From Fusobacteria bacterium ZRK30 (GTDB lineage Bacteria; Fusobacteriota; Fusobacteriia; Fusobacteriales; Fusobacteriaceae), in the NCBI GenBank assembly GCA_024628785.1, contig CP102405.1, positions 1 through 64,000 of the forward strand: 64,000 nucleotides of DNA, read 5' to 3'. The notes beneath the pieces are model-generated. The model was not told where the DNA came from. It made no database searches and saw nothing but the letters and a program-made list of their open reading frames with translations. A program made the translations under genes and the position numbers. Positions 34,326 through 42,999 of this stretch are shown one piece after another. How positions within the stretch are numbered: position 1 is the stretch's first letter; each line of letters begins with the position of its first letter.

Positions 34326-35567
34326 TTAGTTCTCGTATTTTTTCATAGCTATTACTGCGTTATGTCCACCAAATCCTAATGATGTAGATATTCCTACTCT
34401 TATTTCCTTATTTCTTGCTTCATTTGGAACGTAATCTAAATCACATTCTTCATCTGGATTTTCATAGTTGATAGTCGGCGGCATTATTCCTTCGTTAATT
34501 CCAAGGGCTAATATTACACCTTCAATTCCACCTGCTGCTCCAAGTGCATGACCTGTAGCTCCCTTTGTAGATGATACTGCTAACTCTTTAGCATAATCTC
34601 CAAAAACAGTCTTTATAGCTGCTGTTTCCAACCTGTCATTAGCTGGTGTAGAAGTTCCATGTGCGTTGATATAGTCAACTGTAGTCTTCTCTATATCTCC
34701 TTGCTTTAAAGCCATCTCTATCGCTCTTGCTGCTCCCTCTCCACCTGGTCCAGGAGAAGTGATATGATGTGCGTCACAAGTTTCTCCATATCCTACCATC
34801 TCTGCATATATCTTTGCTCCACGGGCTTTAGCCTGCTCTAATTCTTCTAAGATCAATATTCCTGATCCCTCTCCCATTACAAATCCATCTCTATCCACGT
34901 TAAATGGTCTAGATGCTTTAGTTGGTTCATCATTTCTAGTTGATAATGCTTTCATGTTAGCAAAACCTGTGATTGCAAATTCTGTGATACAAGCTTCTGT
35001 TCCACCTGCTATCATAGTATCAGCTTTTCCATATTTTATCATCTCAAAAGCATCTCCAATTGAGTGAGTTCCAGCAGCACATGCTGTTACTATAGTTTTG
35101 TTAGGTCCCTTAGCACCAGTATATATTCCTACATTTCCAGAAGCCATATTAGCTATCATTGCAGGTATTGTAAATGGTGATACTCTTCTAGCACCTTTGT
35201 TTAATAAAGTTTTATGTTGGTTTTCAAAAACTTCCATTCCACCAATTCCAGAACTAACAATAGTTCCTACAGAAGTTGCATTTTCTTCAGTTATCTCAAA
35301 TTTTGCATCTTCCAATGCCATCTTAGCTGCTGCTATGGCAAATTGTGTATTTCTAGCTAATTTCTTAACTTCCTTTTTTTCAATTCCAAAATCTATAGGA
35401 TCGAAGTCAGTTACTTCTCCAGCTATCTTTACCGATGTATTTTCAGTATCAAAACTCTCTATTTTCTTTATTCCACACTCTCCAGCTTTTATTTTAGCCC
35501 AAGATTTTTCTACCCCTGTTCCTAGTGCAGTTATCATCCCTACCCCAGTAATTACAACTCTTCTCAT
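34326..35567 (-). CDS. fabF: 3-oxoacyl-ACP synthase II
   Basis: A 413-residue condensing enzyme that extends acyl-ACP with malonyl-ACP in type II fatty-acid synthesis. Catalytic Cys163 (VTACAAGTHS), His at about 304 (NAHGTSTPAND) and His at about 341 (GATGHALGAAG). Full length. Start at 35567 after GAGGTGAAG. It is separated from acpP by about 215 bases that hold the acpP terminator and a palindromic repeat, so it may have its own promoter. Confidence 0.97.
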   Translation of the reverse strand: MRRVVITGVGMITALGTGVEKSWAKIKAGECGIKKIESFDTENTSVKIAGEVTDFDPIDFGIEKKEVKKLARNTQFAIAAAKMALEDAKFEITEENATSVGTIVSSGIGGMEVFENQHKTLLNKGARRVSPFTIPAMIANMASGNVGIYTGAKGPNKTIVTACAAGTHSIGDAFEMIKYGKADTMIAGGTEACITEFAITGFANMKALSTRNDEPTKASRPFNVDRDGFVMGEGSGILILEELEQAKARGAKIYAEMVGYGETCDAHHITSPGPGGEGAARAIEMALKQGDIEKTTVDYINAHGTSTPANDRLETAAIKTVFGDYAKELAVSSTKGATGHALGAAGGIEGVILALGINEGIMPPTINYENPDEECDLDYVPNEARNKEIRVGISTSLGFGGHNAVIAMKKYEN

Positions 35568-35683
35568 TTCTTCACCTCATAATATTTAAGTTTTTTAAAT
35601 AACTACCTCTAAATTGTAGCTTCCTACCAATTGTTGATTTTCTATTATCACATCTAATCTACAGACAGTTTTTTAAATGAAAA

Positions 35684-35698
35684 ACAACTTGACGTTGT
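35684..35698. repeat. GACGTTGC palindromic repeat, copy 2
   Basis: ACAACTT-G-ACGTTGT followed by ATCCAG, in the fabF-acpP spacer. Outer pairs changed from G-C to A-T in both arms relative to other copies; one inner mismatch. Confidence 0.7.
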
Positions 35699-35736
35699 AT
35701 CCAGTTAACTATAAATCTAAATTTTTATAACTTCTA

Positions 35737-35772
35737 AAAAATAAAAAATAATAGGGGATATAACTCCCCTAT
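35737..35772 (-). terminator. Terminator after acpP
   Basis: On the minus strand ATAGGGGAG-TTATA-TCCCCTAT followed by a T-rich tract. The stem begins 11 bases beyond the acpP stop. Confidence 0.8.
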
Positions 35773-35782
35773 CTATAATCTT

Positions 35783-36007
35783 TTATTTAGCTGCTTCTAC
35801 GAAGTTAACTACATCTTGAACAGTTTTGATCTTTTCAGCATCTGCATCAGGAATTTCGATATCGAATTCTTCTTCGAATGCCATTATTAATTCAACTGTA
35901 TCTAATGAATCTGCTCCTAAATCGTCGATGAAGTTCGCCTCTAAAGTTACTTGATCCGCGTCTACACCTAATTGATCTACTATTACTTCTTTAATTTTAT
36001 CTAACAT
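35783..36007 (-). CDS. acpP: Acyl carrier protein
   Basis: A 74-residue acidic four-helix protein that carries growing acyl chains on 4'-phosphopantetheine attached to Ser34 ([10 protein letters not shown]). Typical [14 protein letters not shown] start. The start at 36007 follows AAGGAGGAAAAATT; an in-frame Met 22 codons upstream lacks a site. It lies between fabG and fabF, the most common order, and is followed by a terminator, consistent with high expression of acpP over fabF. Confidence 0.97.
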   Translation of the reverse strand: MLDKIKEVIVDQLGVDADQVTLEANFIDDLGADSLDTVELIMAFEEEFDIEIPDADAEKIKTVQDVVNFVEAAK

Positions 36008-36086
36008 AATTTTTCCTCCTTGAATTTTAAGTTTACTATATATAATAATAACAAATTTTATACATTTTTTCAACCTTTAAAAGGTT

Positions 36087-36836
36087 TTATTGCATTATCA
36101 TTCCACCGTTTACACTTAGGGTTTGACCTGTTATGTATGATGATAAATCCGATGCTAAAAATAACACTGCGTTAGCTACATCTTCTGGAGTTCCCATTGT
36201 TTCTAAAGGAACATTTCTCATCATCATCTCTTTAGCTTCCGGGCTTAAAACATCAGTCATTTCTGATTGGATATATCCTGGAGCTATAGCATTTACTCTT
36301 ACACTTCTTTTAGCAGCTTCTCTAGCTAAAGATTTAGTCATTCCGATTAATCCTGCTTTTGAAGCCGAGTAGTTTACCTGACCTGCGTTACCCATAAGTC
36401 CTACTACTGAAGCCATATTGATTATGCTTCCTGTTCTTTGCTTAGTCATCGTTCTATAAAATGCTTGAGTTGTATTGAAAGCACCCTTTAAATTGATATC
36501 AATAACTAGATCAAAATCAATTTCCTTCATTCTCATGAATAACCCGTCTCTTGTGATCCCGGCATTGTTTACCAATACATCTACTCTTCCAAATTTTTCC
36601 ATTGTAGCTTTAGCTAACGCTACACAACTTTCAGAATTTGTAACATTACTTTCAACAAATAATGTTTCTACATTGTATTTTTCAGCTATTTCTTTAGCTG
36701 TAGCTTCTCCTGCTTCTACTAATATATCTGTAATTACGATATTGGCTCCTGCTTCTGCTAATTTTTCAGCAACAGATTTACCTATCCCTCTACTTGATCC
36801 AGTAATTACCGCAACTTTATCTTTTAAATTAATCAT
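36087..36836 (-). CDS. fabG: 3-oxoacyl-ACP reductase
   Basis: A 249-residue NADPH-dependent SDR enzyme that reduces 3-oxoacyl-ACP. TGSSRGIG at 12-19 (cofactor turn), NNAG, the catalytic Ser-Tyr-Lys set (NMASVVG; VNYSASKAG, Tyr at about 154, Lys 158) and the C-terminal ITGQTLSVNGGM. Start at 36836; its GAGGAGG ribosome site lies in spacer DNA that is itself a decayed copy of the fabD 3' end. Confidence 0.97.
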   Translation of the reverse strand: MINLKDKVAVITGSSRGIGKSVAEKLAEAGANIVITDILVEAGEATAKEIAEKYNVETLFVESNVTNSESCVALAKATMEKFGRVDVLVNNAGITRDGLFMRMKEIDFDLVIDINLKGAFNTTQAFYRTMTKQRTGSIINMASVVGLMGNAGQVNYSASKAGLIGMTKSLAREAAKRSVRVNAIAPGYIQSEMTDVLSPEAKEMMMRNVPLETMGTPEDVANAVLFLASDLSSYITGQTLSVNGGMIMQ

Positions 36837-36839
36837 TCT

Positions 36840-36936
36840 ACAAATACCTCCTCAATTGTTTTTCTAGCTAATCTTTTTCAACATTTTCTGATCCTAACTT
36901 CATAAAATTTAGTTACTCCAGTATCCCTTAGTTACA
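36840..36936 (-). pseudogene. Decayed duplicate of the fabD 3' end
   Basis: The fabD-fabG spacer translates, in one minus-strand frame, as LRDTGVTKFYEVRIRKC, a stop, then KRLARKTIEEVFVE. The true FabD C-terminus reads LRDTGVTKFYEIGPGKVLKG, then LVRKIDKTLEVVNVESI. The match is clear at both DNA (36901-36931 against 37029-37057) and protein level, so a segment of about 95 bases was tandemly duplicated and then mutated. It now supplies the fabG ribosome site. Confidence 0.85.
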
Positions 36937-36942
36937 AAGGTT

Positions 36943-37836
36943 TTATATTGATTCGACATTTACCACTTCTAAAGTTTTATCTATCTTCCTAACCAATCCT
37001 TTCAATACTTTTCCAGGACCAATCTCGTAGAATTTAGTCACTCCAGTGTCTCTTAATTTTTCAATTATTTCAACCCATCTTACAGGACCAAAAGTTTGGT
37101 GGTATAATTCTTCCTTTATTTTTTCAGCATCCTTTAAAAACTCTACTCCTGTATTAGATAATACTTCAATATTTCCTTCTTTAAAGTTAAATTTATCAAA
37201 ATCAGCTTTTAATTTGTCTCCTGCAGGTTTCATAAGTGATGAATGAAATGGTCCGGATACAGCTAAAACCATAGCTCTTCTAGCACCAGCTTCTTTTAAC
37301 TCTTCACAGGCTGCATCAATAGCATCTTTTGATCCTGCTATTACAGTCTGCTTAGGCTCATTGTAGTTTACAGCTTCTACTATTCCATCTATATTTTTAC
37401 AGATTTCCTCAATTTTAGCTGATTCCAATCCAATGATAGCTGCCATAGTCCCGTCTACTTCTCCTGAAACCTCATTCATAATCTCCCCTCTAAGGGCAGT
37501 TAATCTTACTGTATCAAAAGTTGATAATACGTTAGCAGCTCCCAAGGCTGAGTACTCACCCAGTGAATGTCCTGCCACATAATCTGCTTCGATTCCGCTG
37601 TCCTTTAATAACTTCGTCAATACTAACGACATAGTTACTATAGCAGGCTGCGTATATTTTGTTTGTTTTAATTTCTCCTCAGGTCCATTAAACATAGTTT
37701 CTTTTAAGTCTAATTCTAAGCTCTCAAAAATTTCATCGAAATATTTTTTAGCCATCTCATTTGTTTCGTATAATTCCTTACCCATTCCAACATATTGTGT
37801 ACCTTGTCCTGGATATATAAACGCTATTTTCGACAT
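36943..37836 (-). CDS. fabD: Malonyl-CoA:ACP transacylase
   Basis: A 297-residue enzyme that moves malonyl from CoA to ACP. Catalytic Ser91 in GHSLGEYSA, QGTQ at 11-14 (oxyanion), and the GPFHSSLMKP His motif (His at about 196). The start at 37836 follows GAGGAGGG; an ATG six codons earlier lies upstream of that site. A promoter with two operator-like palindromes lies directly upstream (37853-37894), so fabD-fabG-acpP can be transcribed apart from plsX-fabH. Confidence 0.96.
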   Translation of the reverse strand: MSKIAFIYPGQGTQYVGMGKELYETNEMAKKYFDEIFESLELDLKETMFNGPEEKLKQTKYTQPAIVTMSLVLTKLLKDSGIEADYVAGHSLGEYSALGAANVLSTFDTVRLTALRGEIMNEVSGEVDGTMAAIIGLESAKIEEICKNIDGIVEAVNYNEPKQTVIAGSKDAIDAACEELKEAGARRAMVLAVSGPFHSSLMKPAGDKLKADFDKFNFKEGNIEVLSNTGVEFLKDAEKIKEELYHQTFGPVRWVEIIEKLRDTGVTKFYEIGPGKVLKGLVRKIDKTLEVVNVESI

Positions 37837-37852
37837 AGTCCCTCCTCTATTC

Positions 37853-37866
37853 ATAACACCTGTAAT
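37853..37866 (-). promoter_or_regulatory. Operator-like site O2 of fabD
   Basis: ATAACACCTGTAAT (+ strand), a near copy of O1, touching the -10 box of the fabD promoter on its downstream side. It matches motifs at the tetR and fadL promoters. Confidence 0.6.
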
Positions 37867-37894
37867 TTATATCATATAACACCTGTTATGTCAA
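37866..37894 (-). promoter_or_regulatory. Promoter of fabD-fabG-acpP
   Basis: On the minus strand TTGACA (37889-37894), a 17-base spacer and TATAAA (37866-37871), about 30 bases before the fabD start. Confidence 0.8.
37876..37889 (-). promoter_or_regulatory. Operator-like site O1 of fabD
   Basis: ATAACA-CC-TGTTAT, a perfect palindrome lying in the spacer between -35 and -10 of the fabD promoter, where a bound repressor would block RNA polymerase. Centre-to-centre distance to O2 is 23 bases. Confidence 0.65.
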
Positions 37895-37905
37895 ATTTTG
37901 TATGA

Positions 37906-38901
37906 TTAATATGCCCATTTCATGACGCATGATGCATATGTTAATCCAGCTCCAAAGCCTACCAATGCTATATTATCACCTTTTTTAATCATCCCTTTTT
38001 CCACTGCTTCTCCCAATGCTAAACCTACAGAAGCTGCTGAAGTATTCCCGTATTTATCTAAGTTGATTACAAACTTTTCTGTCGGGAATTTCAATTTTTT
38101 CGCTGCGGAACTAATAATCCTCATATTAGCTTGATGCGGCACAATCAATTCTAATTCATCTATACCTATCCCTGTATTTGCCAATACTTTTTCCACTGCT
38201 CCAGGCATTGCTTTTACAGCAAATTTAAAAACTTCCGGCCCTTTCATCTTAAGGTAGTGAGATCTATTATCTACAGTTTCATGGGTCGCAGGAGCTCTAG
38301 ATCCACCTGCCGGGATAACCAACACATCATCCAAGTCTCCGTCAGCACCTAGGTGAGAACCTATAATACCATGACCTTCTTCTACTTCTCCTAACACTGC
38401 TGCTGCTGCTCCATCACCAAACAACACACAGGTATTTCTGTCTTCCCAATCTAAGATTCTTGAGAACACCTCTGCACCTATTACCAACACTTTTTTATAC
38501 ATACCAGTAGCTATAAAGTTTCCTCCAGCTTCTAACCCGTATACAAAACCACTACAAGCCGCACCTAAATCAAAGGCCGCTGCATGGTGTGCACCTAACC
38601 TTTTTTGTAATATAGCCGATACAGATGGAGTAAAATAATCCAGTGTCATGGTAGCCACTACTATTAGATCTAATTCCTCTGCCTTTGTATTAGATGATTC
38701 CAAAGCTTTCACTGCTGCATTATAGGCAAGATCTGAGGTAGCTTCGTTTTCCGCAGCTATCCTTCTCTCCTTTATCCCAGTCATTTTTTGTATCCACGCA
38801 TCTGAAGTATCCACTATTTTTTCCAAATCAAAATTTGTCATTATCTTTTCAGGGACATAGGTTCCTATTCCCAATATTCCAAAACTTTTAATAGTTTTCA
38901 T
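37906..38901 (-). CDS. fabH: 3-oxoacyl-ACP synthase III
   Basis: A 331-residue enzyme that starts fatty-acid synthesis by condensing acetyl-CoA (or a branched primer) with malonyl-ACP. Catalytic Cys116 (DLGAACSGFV), His in VPHQANMRI (about 248) and Asn in NTSAASVGLAL (about 278). The start at 38901 follows GGAGG at five bases; a Met four codons earlier lies within that site. The start overlaps the end of plsX by 14 bases. Confidence 0.96.
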   Translation of the reverse strand: MKTIKSFGILGIGTYVPEKIMTNFDLEKIVDTSDAWIQKMTGIKERRIAAENEATSDLAYNAAVKALESSNTKAEELDLIVVATMTLDYFTPSVSAILQKRLGAHHAAAFDLGAACSGFVYGLEAGGNFIATGMYKKVLVIGAEVFSRILDWEDRNTCVLFGDGAAAAVLGEVEEGHGIIGSHLGADGDLDDVLVIPAGGSRAPATHETVDNRSHYLKMKGPEVFKFAVKAMPGAVEKVLANTGIGIDELELIVPHQANMRIISSAAKKLKFPTEKFVINLDKYGNTSAASVGLALGEAVEKGMIKKGDNIALVGFGAGLTYASCVMKWAY

Positions 38902-39904
38902 CTTTTCCTCCAATTACCTTTTTTAAACTTTCTATAAAGTTGTTTTCTGCAAATTTATTACCAACTAAGATAGCATTTTTTATAGCTTTTGAATCTGAGT
39001 TCCCATGCGCCTTTATAGATATCCCATTGAGTCCCATGAATAACGCTCCACCATATTCCGATGAATCAGACTGTTTTTTCATCTCTTTGAATACAGAACT
39101 CATAAGTAAGGCTCCTATTTTGGCCAACAGACTTTTCTTGACACCGTCCTTTATGATATTTTTCATAAAATGAACCGTCCCCTCTGCTGTTTTTAAAACT
39201 ATATTCCCTGTAAATCCATCTGTTACCACTACATCTACAGTCCCATTAGTCATCTCACGAGTTTCTATATTTCCGCAAAAATCTATATTTTTATTTTCTT
39301 TTAACAGGTAGAATGCAGATTTAGTAAGTTCATTTCCCTTACCATCTTCCTCTCCTATATTAAGTAAACCGATCCTAGGACTCTCTATATTTAATAATAC
39401 CTTAGCATATTCATTTGCCATAGTGGCAAACTGGTCCAGGTACTCCGGCTTACAATCAGCATTTGCCCCTGCATCGAGCAACACTATATGTTTGTTATCG
39501 TTTGCCGGGAATACCGTTGTTATAGCCGGTCTCAGAACCCCTTTAATCCTTTTCAACTTCAACTGACTTGCAGTCATAAGGGCCCCTGTATTTCCAGCTG
39601 ATATACAAGCTGTTGCTTCCCCATTTTTTACCATCTCTAAAGCCACATTCATAGATGCATCTTTTTTAGCTCTTACAGCTACTGTCGGAGATGTCTTTTC
39701 ATCCATCTCTATCACTTCTGTCGCATTTTTTATCTCTATTCTATCCTCATCATAACTATATTTTAATAGTTCTTCTTTTATAAGTTCTTCCTTCCCTACA
39801 AGGATCACACGGATATTTTTATTTTCACCGATAGCTTCCACTGCACCCTTTACTGTTTCTAAGGGAGCATAGTCACCACCCATAGCGTCTAATGCTATTC
39901 TCAA
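38888..39904 (-). CDS. plsX: Phosphate acyltransferase PlsX
   Basis: A 338-residue soluble enzyme that converts acyl-ACP to acyl-phosphate for phospholipid synthesis. It starts with the conserved RIALDAMGGDYAP and carries SAGNTGALM and LLDAGANADC. The start is a TTG at 39904, six bases after GGGGTG; longer ATG starts (39955) would add 17 residues absent in the family. It follows rpmF and a terminator, and precedes fabH with overlap. Confidence 0.95.
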   Translation of the reverse strand: MRIALDAMGGDYAPLETVKGAVEAIGENKNIRVILVGKEELIKEELLKYSYDEDRIEIKNATEVIEMDEKTSPTVAVRAKKDASMNVALEMVKNGEATACISAGNTGALMTASQLKLKRIKGVLRPAITTVFPANDNKHIVLLDAGANADCKPEYLDQFATMANEYAKVLLNIESPRIGLLNIGEEDGKGNELTKSAFYLLKENKNIDFCGNIETREMTNGTVDVVVTDGFTGNIVLKTAEGTVHFMKNIIKDGVKKSLLAKIGALLMSSVFKEMKKQSDSSEYGGALFMGLNGISIKAHGNSDSKAIKNAILVGNKFAENNFIESLKKVIGGKDENY

Positions 39905-39997
39905 TATTCTCACCCCTTTTCCTACTTCTAACTCTATCCTACCATATTTTTTCATTTTTTTTCCCTTGTTTTTTCACTTTATCATTTATTTTTATAT

Positions 39998-40029
39998 AAA
40001 AAAAAGGTAAGAATACTCTCACCTTTTTT
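39998..40029 (-). terminator. Terminator between rpmF and plsX
   Basis: On the minus strand GGTGAGA-GTAT-TCTTACC followed by eight T. It probably lets yceD-rpmF run at a higher level than plsX-fab. Confidence 0.8.
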
Positions 40030-40037
40030 CTCAAAGA

Positions 40038-40220
40038 TTATTCAGCTTCGTTAGTTAAAACTTGCTTACCTTTGTAACTTCCACATTCTAAACATACTCT
40101 GTGAGGTCTCTTTGGAGCTCCACAGTTAGAACACGTAGCTAAGTTAGTTCCTTTTAAAGCGTGGTGCGATCTTCTCATGTTTTTCTTAGCTTTTGATGTT
40201 TTCTTCTTAGGTACTGCCAT
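40038..40220 (-). CDS. rpmF: 50S ribosomal protein L32
   Basis: A 60-residue zinc-ribbon ribosomal protein bL32. [10 protein letters not shown] start, with zinc ligands C30, C33, C43 and C46 (CSNCG, CLECG): the zinc-binding C+ form. Part of the standard yceD-rpmF-plsX-fab order. Confidence 0.97.
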   Translation of the reverse strand: MAVPKKKTSKAKKNMRRSHHALKGTNLATCSNCGAPKRPHRVCLECGSYKGKQVLTNEAE

Positions 40221-40261
40221 TATATTCCCCTCCTAACTTTTATTTTAATTATAATAAATTA

Positions 40262-40753
40262 TTAATTCTTTAAATCCAGCAGCTTCTGCCATCTGGAGTC
40301 TATACCACTGTCACGATATTTTTCTAGTTCTTCTAACCCGCCGCATTCTGGTTCACAGGCTGGAAATTGAGGCATATCCAAAATAATGTAATCTCTCACT
40401 AAAGAGCTTATATCCACCTCGCCATCAACTAACTCTTCTACCATGTCATCTAATACTTGTGCTTCCTTACCTAGAGATTCGATATACTCATCATAATCTT
40501 TAGTTTCTTTGTAATCTCCGAAAAATTCTCCAGAAACCTTTACTTCGATCTCCTCTAAACACCTAACACAATTAGTCTTTACAAAAGCTGTATATTCACC
40601 TCTAATGATGACCTCGCCTTCAACTAATTCTAATAAGTAATCTACATCCACTTTAGGAACTACTGCTCCTTCTATTAGAATATCTTCTAACGTCTCTGTA
40701 AATTGAAATTTAGTTTCTCTTTTCATTTTTAACTGATCAATATTTTTTTTCAA
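40262..40753 (-). CDS. yceD: YceD family protein (DUF177)
   Basis: A 163-residue protein of the YceD/DUF177 family, encoded with rpmF in most bacteria and linked to 23S rRNA accumulation. It has the CVRCLEE motif (about 63-69) and the ACEPECGG cysteine motif near the C-terminus, which may bind metal. The start is a TTG at 40753, seven bases after GAGGTG; the next Met is nine codons in. First gene after a perfect promoter. Confidence 0.9.
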   Translation of the reverse strand: MKKNIDQLKMKRETKFQFTETLEDILIEGAVVPKVDVDYLLELVEGEVIIRGEYTAFVKTNCVRCLEEIEVKVSGEFFGDYKETKDYDEYIESLGKEAQVLDDMVEELVDGEVDISSLVRDYIILDMPQFPACEPECGGLEELEKYRDSGIDSRWQKLLDLKN

Positions 40754-40783
40754 GTCACTTCACCTCTATAATGTTACCTATGC

Positions 40784-40812
40784 ATTATATTAAACTTTCC
40801 AATCTTTGTCAA
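40784..40812 (-). promoter_or_regulatory. Promoter of the yceD-rpmF-plsX-fab block
   Basis: On the minus strand TTGACA (40807-40812), exactly 17 bases, TATAAT (40784-40789): perfect consensus, 30 bases before the yceD start. Confidence 0.9.
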
Positions 40813-41011
40813 GTAAATTTTCTTAACAAAGGTTTTTATTTTGGCCCCTATTTTATCCCAATAGTTATTCCTGCCAACCTTTTCGGTCTAAATTTAGTTT
40901 ACTAAAAACAATTTACAACTAAATTTATTTTAATAAGGTAATTTATTCTATTATAAATGTCCAATCCACCTACCATTATATAACGTATGTTATTTTATTT
41001 CAATCAAAATA
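40813..41011. other. Spacer between yceD and hydF
   Basis: AT-rich divergent spacer. Beyond the two promoters no gene or repeat was recognised. A short open frame on the minus strand near 40758-40858 was not recognised. Confidence 0.3.
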
Positions 41012-41041
41012 TTTACATTATAGGTCAATTAACGATATAAT
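41012..41041 (+). promoter_or_regulatory. Promoter of hydF
   Basis: TTTACA (41012-41017), an 18-base spacer and TATAAT (41036-41041), 34 bases before the hydF ATG. Confidence 0.65.
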
Positions 41042-41075
41042 ATAAATTATAAAATATATTTAAGAGGTGATTTTA

Positions 41076-42305
41076 ATGTCAAATTTAAATAAAACTCCAA
41101 GTTCAAATAGACTGCATATCTCTATTTTTGGAAAAAGAAATATGGGAAAATCAACGCTGATCAATGCAATCACAGGACAAAATCTGGCCATTGTTTCTGA
41201 TTTTGCAGGGACAACAACCGACCCCATCTATAAAGCTATGGAGATCCTGCCTATCGGGCCATGTGTTCTTATAGACACAGCCGGAATAGATGACGTAGGT
41301 GCATTAGGAGACCTGCGTATAAAGAAGACTATGGAAGTTGTAAGAAAAACCGATATAGCCCTTATCACAGTTGATTACAACGGTTTTTTAGAATTTGATT
41401 ACAACATCATCGACATCTTAAAGAAAAATAACACTCCATTTATAGTGGTTATCAATAAGGCAGATATAGAAAAGCCAAACTCTGATTTTTTAACCGAGTT
41501 AGAAAATTTAAAATATCCATATATAAATTTATCTGCAGAACAAAAAGACAGGATGGAGGATATGAAAGGACTTATCATCCAGCATTCTCCTCAAGAATTT
41601 GAAAGTCCCAGTATCTTAGGAGATCTTATAGAGAGTGGTGATCATGTTGTTTTAGTTATCCCTATCGATACCGGAATGCCCAAAGGCCGTATAATTCTGC
41701 CCCAAGTGCAGACTATGAGAGATATTCTAGATAATAGCGGAATTATCCATACCTGTAAAGACACTGAATTACAGGCCACTTTAGATGGGTTGAAAAATCC
41801 TCCTAAATTAGTTATTACAGATTCCCAGGCTTTTGAAAGAGTTTCGGCTATAGTTCCAGATAATGTCCTTCTGACTTCATTTTCCATCCTTTTTGCCAGA
41901 TACAAAGGTGACTTAAGCAAGATGATAGATGGAGCTAAGACACTTATGTCACTTAAAAATGGTGACAAATTTTTAGTTTCAGAAGCCTGCACCCATCATG
42001 TTCAAAAAGATGATATAGGCAGATATAAGATCCCAAAATGGATAGGCGAAAAGATAGATACAGGGATAGATTTTGACATTGTAGCAGGAAGGGAATACCC
42101 TGAAAATTTAAAAGATTATAAATTGGTTATCCACTGCGGCGGGTGTACACTGAACAGAAAAGAGATGTTAGGGAGAATAGATATAAGTTACCGTGAGGGA
42201 GTCCCTATCCTAAACTACGGTCTTTGTATCGCTGCTCTTTACGGTATCCTGGACAGAGCCCTAAAGCCCTTTCCGGAAGTAGATGAAAAATGGAAGACAA
42301 AGTAA
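41076..42305 (+). CDS. hydF: [FeFe]-hydrogenase maturation GTPase HydF
   Basis: A 409-residue scaffold that assembles the 2Fe subcluster of [FeFe]-hydrogenase and hands it to HydA. N-terminal GTPase (GKRNMGKST at 19-27, DTAGIDD, NKAD), a dimerisation domain and a C-terminal Fe-S domain with the conserved ACTHH and HCGGC cysteines (about 307 and 353-356). The start at 41076 follows AGAGGTGA; an ATG at 41067 lies in that site. hydE, hydG and hydA are not in the window. Implies fermentative hydrogen metabolism. Confidence 0.95.
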   Translation: MSNLNKTPSSNRLHISIFGKRNMGKSTLINAITGQNLAIVSDFAGTTTDPIYKAMEILPIGPCVLIDTAGIDDVGALGDLRIKKTMEVVRKTDIALITVDYNGFLEFDYNIIDILKKNNTPFIVVINKADIEKPNSDFLTELENLKYPYINLSAEQKDRMEDMKGLIIQHSPQEFESPSILGDLIESGDHVVLVIPIDTGMPKGRIILPQVQTMRDILDNSGIIHTCKDTELQATLDGLKNPPKLVITDSQAFERVSAIVPDNVLLTSFSILFARYKGDLSKMIDGAKTLMSLKNGDKFLVSEACTHHVQKDDIGRYKIPKWIGEKIDTGIDFDIVAGREYPENLKDYKLVIHCGGCTLNRKEMLGRIDISYREGVPILNYGLCIAALYGILDRALKPFPEVDEKWKTK

Positions 42306-42365
42306 AAAAATAACTCAACCACGATATAGTATATTTCATAAACAAAATTAGGAGAGAATTTAAAA

Positions 42366-42803
42366 ATGAAAAAATTAGCATTAGTTATAATTATCGCTGC
42401 TACTTTAGTAGGCTGCAGCAGCACCCCAAAGAAAACTGTATCATACCCTAAATCCCATGTACAAAACTCCAGATTTAAAGTAGGCAACACCGTCAGAGGT
42501 AAAGCTTCTTGGTATGGAGATTATTTCCACGGGAAGAAAACGGCCAGTGGGGAAAAGTATAATATGTATAATTTGACTGCTGCCAGTAAAACATTGCCTT
42601 TTGGCACTATTGTCAGAGTAAAAAACTTAGATAACGGAAAATCTGTAAAAGTTAAGATAAACGACAGAGGCCCCTATGTAAAGGGTCGTATGATCGATCT
42701 GAGCAGAGCTGCATTTAAAAAGATAGCTCCTTTAGGATCTGGAGTATTAAATGTTGAAGTTACTATCTTAGACACTTCAAACACCTTTAGATATAAGCAC
42801 TAA
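42366..42803 (+). CDS. rlpA: RlpA-like septal lipoprotein
   Basis: A 145-residue lipoprotein. The signal peptide ends in the lipobox LVGC (Cys17), followed by a double-psi beta-barrel (about 45-140) with GKASWYGDYFHGKKTASGEKYN and the catalytic-type KINDRGPYVKGRMIDLS segment (Asp in NDRGP). RlpA proteins cleave naked glycan strands at division septa; here the C-terminal SPOR domain is missing, as in many short homologues. The gene starts 60 bases after hydF. Confidence 0.9.
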   Translation: MKKLALVIIIAATLVGCSSTPKKTVSYPKSHVQNSRFKVGNTVRGKASWYGDYFHGKKTASGEKYNMYNLTAASKTLPFGTIVRVKNLDNGKSVKVKINDRGPYVKGRMIDLSRAAFKKIAPLGSGVLNVEVTILDTSNTFRYKH

Positions 42804-42809
42804 ATTTTA

Positions 42810-42824
42810 GCAACGTGACGTTGT
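42810..42824. repeat. GACGTTGC palindromic repeat, copy 3
   Basis: GCAACGT-G-ACGTTGT followed by ATCCAGA and a 70-base AT-rich tail that matches the tail of the copy at 47281 (TTTTATTTAT, CATAAATTTTAT). Confidence 0.75.
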
Positions 42825-42967
42825 ATCCAGAAAGACATAATCTATATTTATATAATATTTTATTTATCACATAAATTTTATTGTAAATTTCTAGATACTT
42901 TGGTAGCACTCTTTATCGACTAAAAAATTTGGTGATATCCTTACAAGTATATTTTTCCAGATAATAA

Positions 42968-42999
42968 AAAATGAGCAAGATATCTTGCTCATTTTTTTA
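42968..42999. terminator. Terminator after tetR gene (palindromic)
   Basis: AAATGAGCAAGAT / ATCTTGCTCATTT palindrome with T-runs in both directions. Confidence 0.85.
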
